Source: Dioscorea cayenensis subsp. rotundata (lineage: Eukaryota > Streptophyta > Magnoliopsida > Dioscoreales > Dioscoreaceae). From it: DNA of 64,000 nt. Numbering within the stretch: the first letter of the stretch is position 1; each line of letters opens with the position of its first letter. Location of the stretch: positions 27,422,578 to 27,486,577 of the forward strand of contig NC_052477.1 of the NCBI RefSeq assembly GCF_009730915.1, in the 5' to 3' direction. Shown piece by piece: positions 60,691 to 64,000 of the stretch. Made by a program: the position numbers and the translations under genes. The notes under the pieces were generated by a model that was not told where the DNA came from, ran no database searches, and was given only the letters and a program-made list of their open reading frames with translations.

Positions 60691-62080
60691 CACTACATAA
60701 ATTTTTAACCTAGAACACCAACAAATAAGATAAAACTCATCGATTAAATACAAAAGAAATATTTAAGTATATATATTGACATGCAAAAATAATAAGTATC
60801 GACAAAATCTGTCTATAAGCCCAGCATCATGATCGCATAACTAGAATAATACAACAAATTGAATTTTTAGTTACAATTAGCACCAAACAAATTCTTTATA
60901 ATTTAAAAAGCACATTTATATAAATATTAAACAAATTACCAATCTATCCATGGGAAGCATGAGAAATGGAACCTCATGTGTGTCGGGATATACCAGGATC
61001 CAGTCACGCAATCTCCAGTGAGTCGGGTTTGCGGTAGCTTTCTCACACCGAGTTTTTAAATTCGGAGAATTCCATGCCTACACATGAATTGAGAACTCAA
61101 GAAAAGGGTGATACCTTCTCTTTACCAACAAACAATTGAGAACTCACTCACTTTCGCCCCATCAATTGGGTGGACCGATGGAAAGCATGTTGTTGCTAGC
61201 CCCATTGCCTACACATGGACATAATAATAATTAATTAAAATAATAATATATATATTAATAGAATATAATGGTACTAATTTAATAAAATAAAAAAAAAGAA
61301 AGATTAGGAGAAAAATAGAGGGGAAAAGATAGTGATGAAGTTTTCTAATTGATGTGATATGTGGAACTTGGTGTGAATTGGATATATTTTATATATCCTT
61401 TTTGGTGGTGTGTGTCCATGTGTGTGTATATATATATAGGGCTAAAGTTAGGCACTGGTTTAGCAATAAAGATGATGGGGCATATTATTCATTCTTGATT
61501 GCAAATATATTCCTCATATGGATGGCATTAACTACTGCATGATGATTTATTGAGAATAGATCATACTAAATAAATACAGCTCATTTAAAAATTATCATTA
61601 CTCCTGAACTCTTCTTTGGTTTCCACCTCATCAATATATAATGAAGTTTTTAAGAATGAGAGAAATAATGATACAAGATGAGCAATTAATTGTCTATTAG
61701 AATGCTTCTTAAGACTAATTAATGCATATATACTTAAGGTACGTATCTCTCTCTCTCTATTTTATTTTTTAAAAGACAATTATTTTAAATAATATAATTT
61801 TTATTTGAGAATTTAAATGCAAAAGACTATATTCTACAAATGGATATTAAGGGAAACAAATGACCTATGTTTAAGAATGGCAACATATGAAAAATGATTG
61901 CATAAGCTATCTAGTTGCATGTATGAATGTTGAATGCTGCTGTATTCATAGAATGTGTTGATGACTTGAGAGAACAAAGTCAGATAATTATTAAACATAC
62001 AGTACAGACAATGAAGTTGTCAAAAGCAAAAATTTATCCATGATCCAAAAGCTTATAAACTACCAGTTTCAGAGATTCAT
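60690..62080. other. Intergenic DNA, possibly transposon interior
   Basis: The segment 60950-61210 is less AT-rich than its surroundings and repeats the phrases CCTACACATG and AATTGAGAACTCA, suggesting a small duplicated or captured sequence. No coding frame is convincing. Confidence 0.5.
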
Positions 62081-62084
62081 CAAG

Positions 62085-62833
62085 CCAAGCCGCTAGGAGC
62101 TCGGTTCGGAAAAAAAAAAAAACTTGTTCATTAAGCAAACGAGTCCAACATGAATCTGACTTTCAAGCTTGAGTAGCTAATCAAATTAAGCTCGAGCCTC
62201 ATACTACTCGACTCATCAAGGCTCACGAGCTTACTAAATGAGTTCACTCACGAGCCAATTCATTAATCATGATCTAATAATACTAAATGAAACATAAATA
62301 TTAATATTAATATAAATTTGATTATATGTATAATGAATTTCAATATAAAAAATAATATTGAAATTAGTTGAAAGAAACATTGAGAATGTTAAGAAGCATA
62401 AATCATGTAATATACTTTCATTTACTTGCCCTTAAAGAGAGTTTTTCAATTTTAAGTAAGCTCACGAGCGGGAGGCTTGTGAGTTGTTATGCAGAGCTCA
62501 CGAGTCTTAAAAAGAGCCGAGTAGTGTGAGACTCGTGCTTGGCTCGATTAGCTATTCAAACTCGAACTAGGCTTGTTTGCTCAAAGAGCGAGGGTTTTTC
62601 TAGAATTGAGCTCTGAGTAGCTCACGAACAACTTGGCTCTTTGGCAGCCCTACATATGATTTTTTTGGCTCAAATATTTTTGAGCCGAGCTCAAATCGAG
62701 CCTGAGCTAAGTTTTTACAAATTCGAGACAAGCTTGAGCTTAGAATTTCGAGCTCAAGTTTACAAACAATTCTGCCAAGCCAAGCTTAAACACTTCAAAG
62801 CTCTACTCAACTCAGCTTCATTGCACCCCTAGG
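62085..62833. mobile_element. GAGCTCG-rich repeat, one or two copies of the 40015-type element
   Basis: Many GAGCTCG, GGCTCG and CTCGAG-like motifs, an internal end-like GGCAGCCCT near 62642 and a right end GCACCCCTAG near 62824. It looks like two abutting or nested relatives of the 341-bp hAT-type element. TSDs not determined. Confidence 0.55.
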
Positions 62834-62839
62834 ACCATA

Positions 62840-64000
62840 ATGGGTATAAGCTTCATCTAAATTATTTCTGTAAAGCATCAAACTAGAAAGCAAAAAAATT
62901 GACACTAATGAGCAGCTGATGTTTGTCATGACTCATGCATTAGGTTTCAGTAATTGATAACTGAATCAGAAATCAATATTGAAAGGTAACAAAAAGGTAG
63001 GGATGCAAAACCACATAACATCATTTGCAGGCACATCAGAGACAGCTTACTTGAAAAGGTCCTGGTCCTGGAATGCATGAAAAACTATCTACAGAAGTGA
63101 CACGCCTGGTTTATGACAGGTAACCTTAATATTTCCAAATGATACCATCATATCATAGACAAGCAGAGTAGGACTTAAATAGCTCTCAAATGTATAAAAG
63201 TGAAACCAGTTATCTAAAAATTGTTCAAACTAAATGAACTTGTGCTGATCAATGAATGGATAGGAAACCAGATGGCTAGGAAACCAAATGAAAGAGAGAG
63301 AGAACATACCTGATTCAAATACTCCAGGCAATCAAGTTCTCAATAATTGTTCCTAACATGAGGCAAAAATGAGAGTCAAACATAGCAAATTCGAAAGGAC
63401 TATTTCTTACTTTGAAGTTTAACGCCAGGACCAAAGCGTTAACTAACAAACATTCTTTTTTTGAAGCACCAATCACAGCCACTCATAACATAATAACATG
63501 TCTCTACAATGAAACCATAACATAGCACGGTGATTTGTCTGTGTGGTAAAAAGCATTTTTCTTATTTGAAAGAAATACATCCGGCTGCAATTTGGTTGTA
63601 TTAAAAAAAAGAACACTTGTATTTTTCAATCGTTAGATCATCTCAAAGAGAAAAAAAAGATATGATATTAAATCTCGAATAAAAGATGATATTCATCTAT
63701 TTGGAAACTAGATAAGAATTTAGACTTACAACAAACTTTAATCTGATTCTATATTAGTGGTCAACCATCTATGGAAGTACAGAAAACAAAAGTTCACATG
63801 AACCAGCAGAACCATGTAAATAGGCAACAAAAAGGAGTGGACATAAAATGTGAAGTGGCCGGATCATTTAAGAGGTAAAGAAGTGAGCATACAAGTACAG
63901 AATACAACTTGAGAAAAATGTGTGCATAACTTAAACACCAACACCTAGCAGAAACACACTAAGTTAACTGAACTACAGCACTAAATAGCAAACAAATGAG
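62840..64000. other. Unassigned right end of the window
   Basis: No recognised gene. One short minus-strand stretch at about 63104-63052 is open in one frame between an AG and a GTAAGC (reading RVTSVDSFSCIPGPGPFQ) and could be an internal exon of a gene extending past the right edge; the nearest candidate upstream exon does not fit its phase. Treat as unknown. Confidence 0.3.

Noticed and set aside
63311-63345. Small minus-strand exon ending at a CAG/GTATGT donor
   Set aside because: Reading in the phase required by the neighbouring candidate exon meets a stop codon; no family match.

Overview
The window is a nuclear contig from a flowering plant. Genes are split by AT-rich GT-AG introns, first exons are GC-rich (a gradient often seen in monocots), microsatellites and DNA transposons are abundant, and the encoded families (O-fucosyltransferase, NEN exonuclease, p24-delta, apyrase) are plant-type. 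I lean towards a monocot but cannot name the species. One scaffold gap of 1,000 N lies at 48717-49716.

Layout. 1-2151 (minus): 5' part of a plant O-fucosyltransferase gene that runs off the left edge. 2300-6700: AT-rich intergenic DNA. 6703-8824 (plus): intact six-exon NEN-type DEDDh exonuclease gene. From about 9.9 to 58.4 kb the window is a tandem triplication of one module: a p24-delta cargo-receptor gene on the plus strand facing an apyrase (GDA1/CD39) gene on the minus strand, tail to tail. Module A is about 9.9-22.3 kb, B about 22.3-48.2 kb and C about 48.2-58.4 kb. 58.4-64 kb is transposon-rich intergenic DNA with no gene I can name.

State of the copies. p24 A is intact (215 aa) but apyrase A has a solo LTR in exon 1 and a stop codon at the end of exon 7. 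p24 B has a Mutator-like element (MULE) in its promoter and a nonsense codon, but apyrase B is open through all nine exons (532 aa). Module C is broken on both sides: p24 C has no exon 1 and lost its tail, and apyrase C lost the start codon used by A and B and has a 1-bp frameshift in exon 8. So the three modules together carry one intact p24 and one intact apyrase, in different modules.

Mobile DNA explains most of the size differences. With their target-site duplications (TSD) visible: a 4.7-kb MULE with a FAR1-like transposase (22447-27195, 10-bp TSD), a 6.2-kb MULE carrying MuDR and Ulp1-protease remnants inside apyrase B intron 4 (33448-39614, 9-bp TSD), a solo LTR (19539-19904, 5-bp TSD), a 341-bp hAT-type element (40015-40355, 8-bp TSD, empty site in module A), MITEs, and a retroposon in p24 C (50597-50978, 13-bp TSD). 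A decayed hAT transposon sits at about 44.38-47.88 kb inside a large inverted-repeat element. Insertions shared by A and B but missing from C indicate that A and B are the more recent pair.

Functionally, p24-delta proteins (ER-Golgi cargo receptors), plant apyrases (Golgi or surface NTP/NDP hydrolysis) and O-fucosyltransferases (Golgi, releasing GDP) all belong to the secretory pathway, but their linkage here may be chance.
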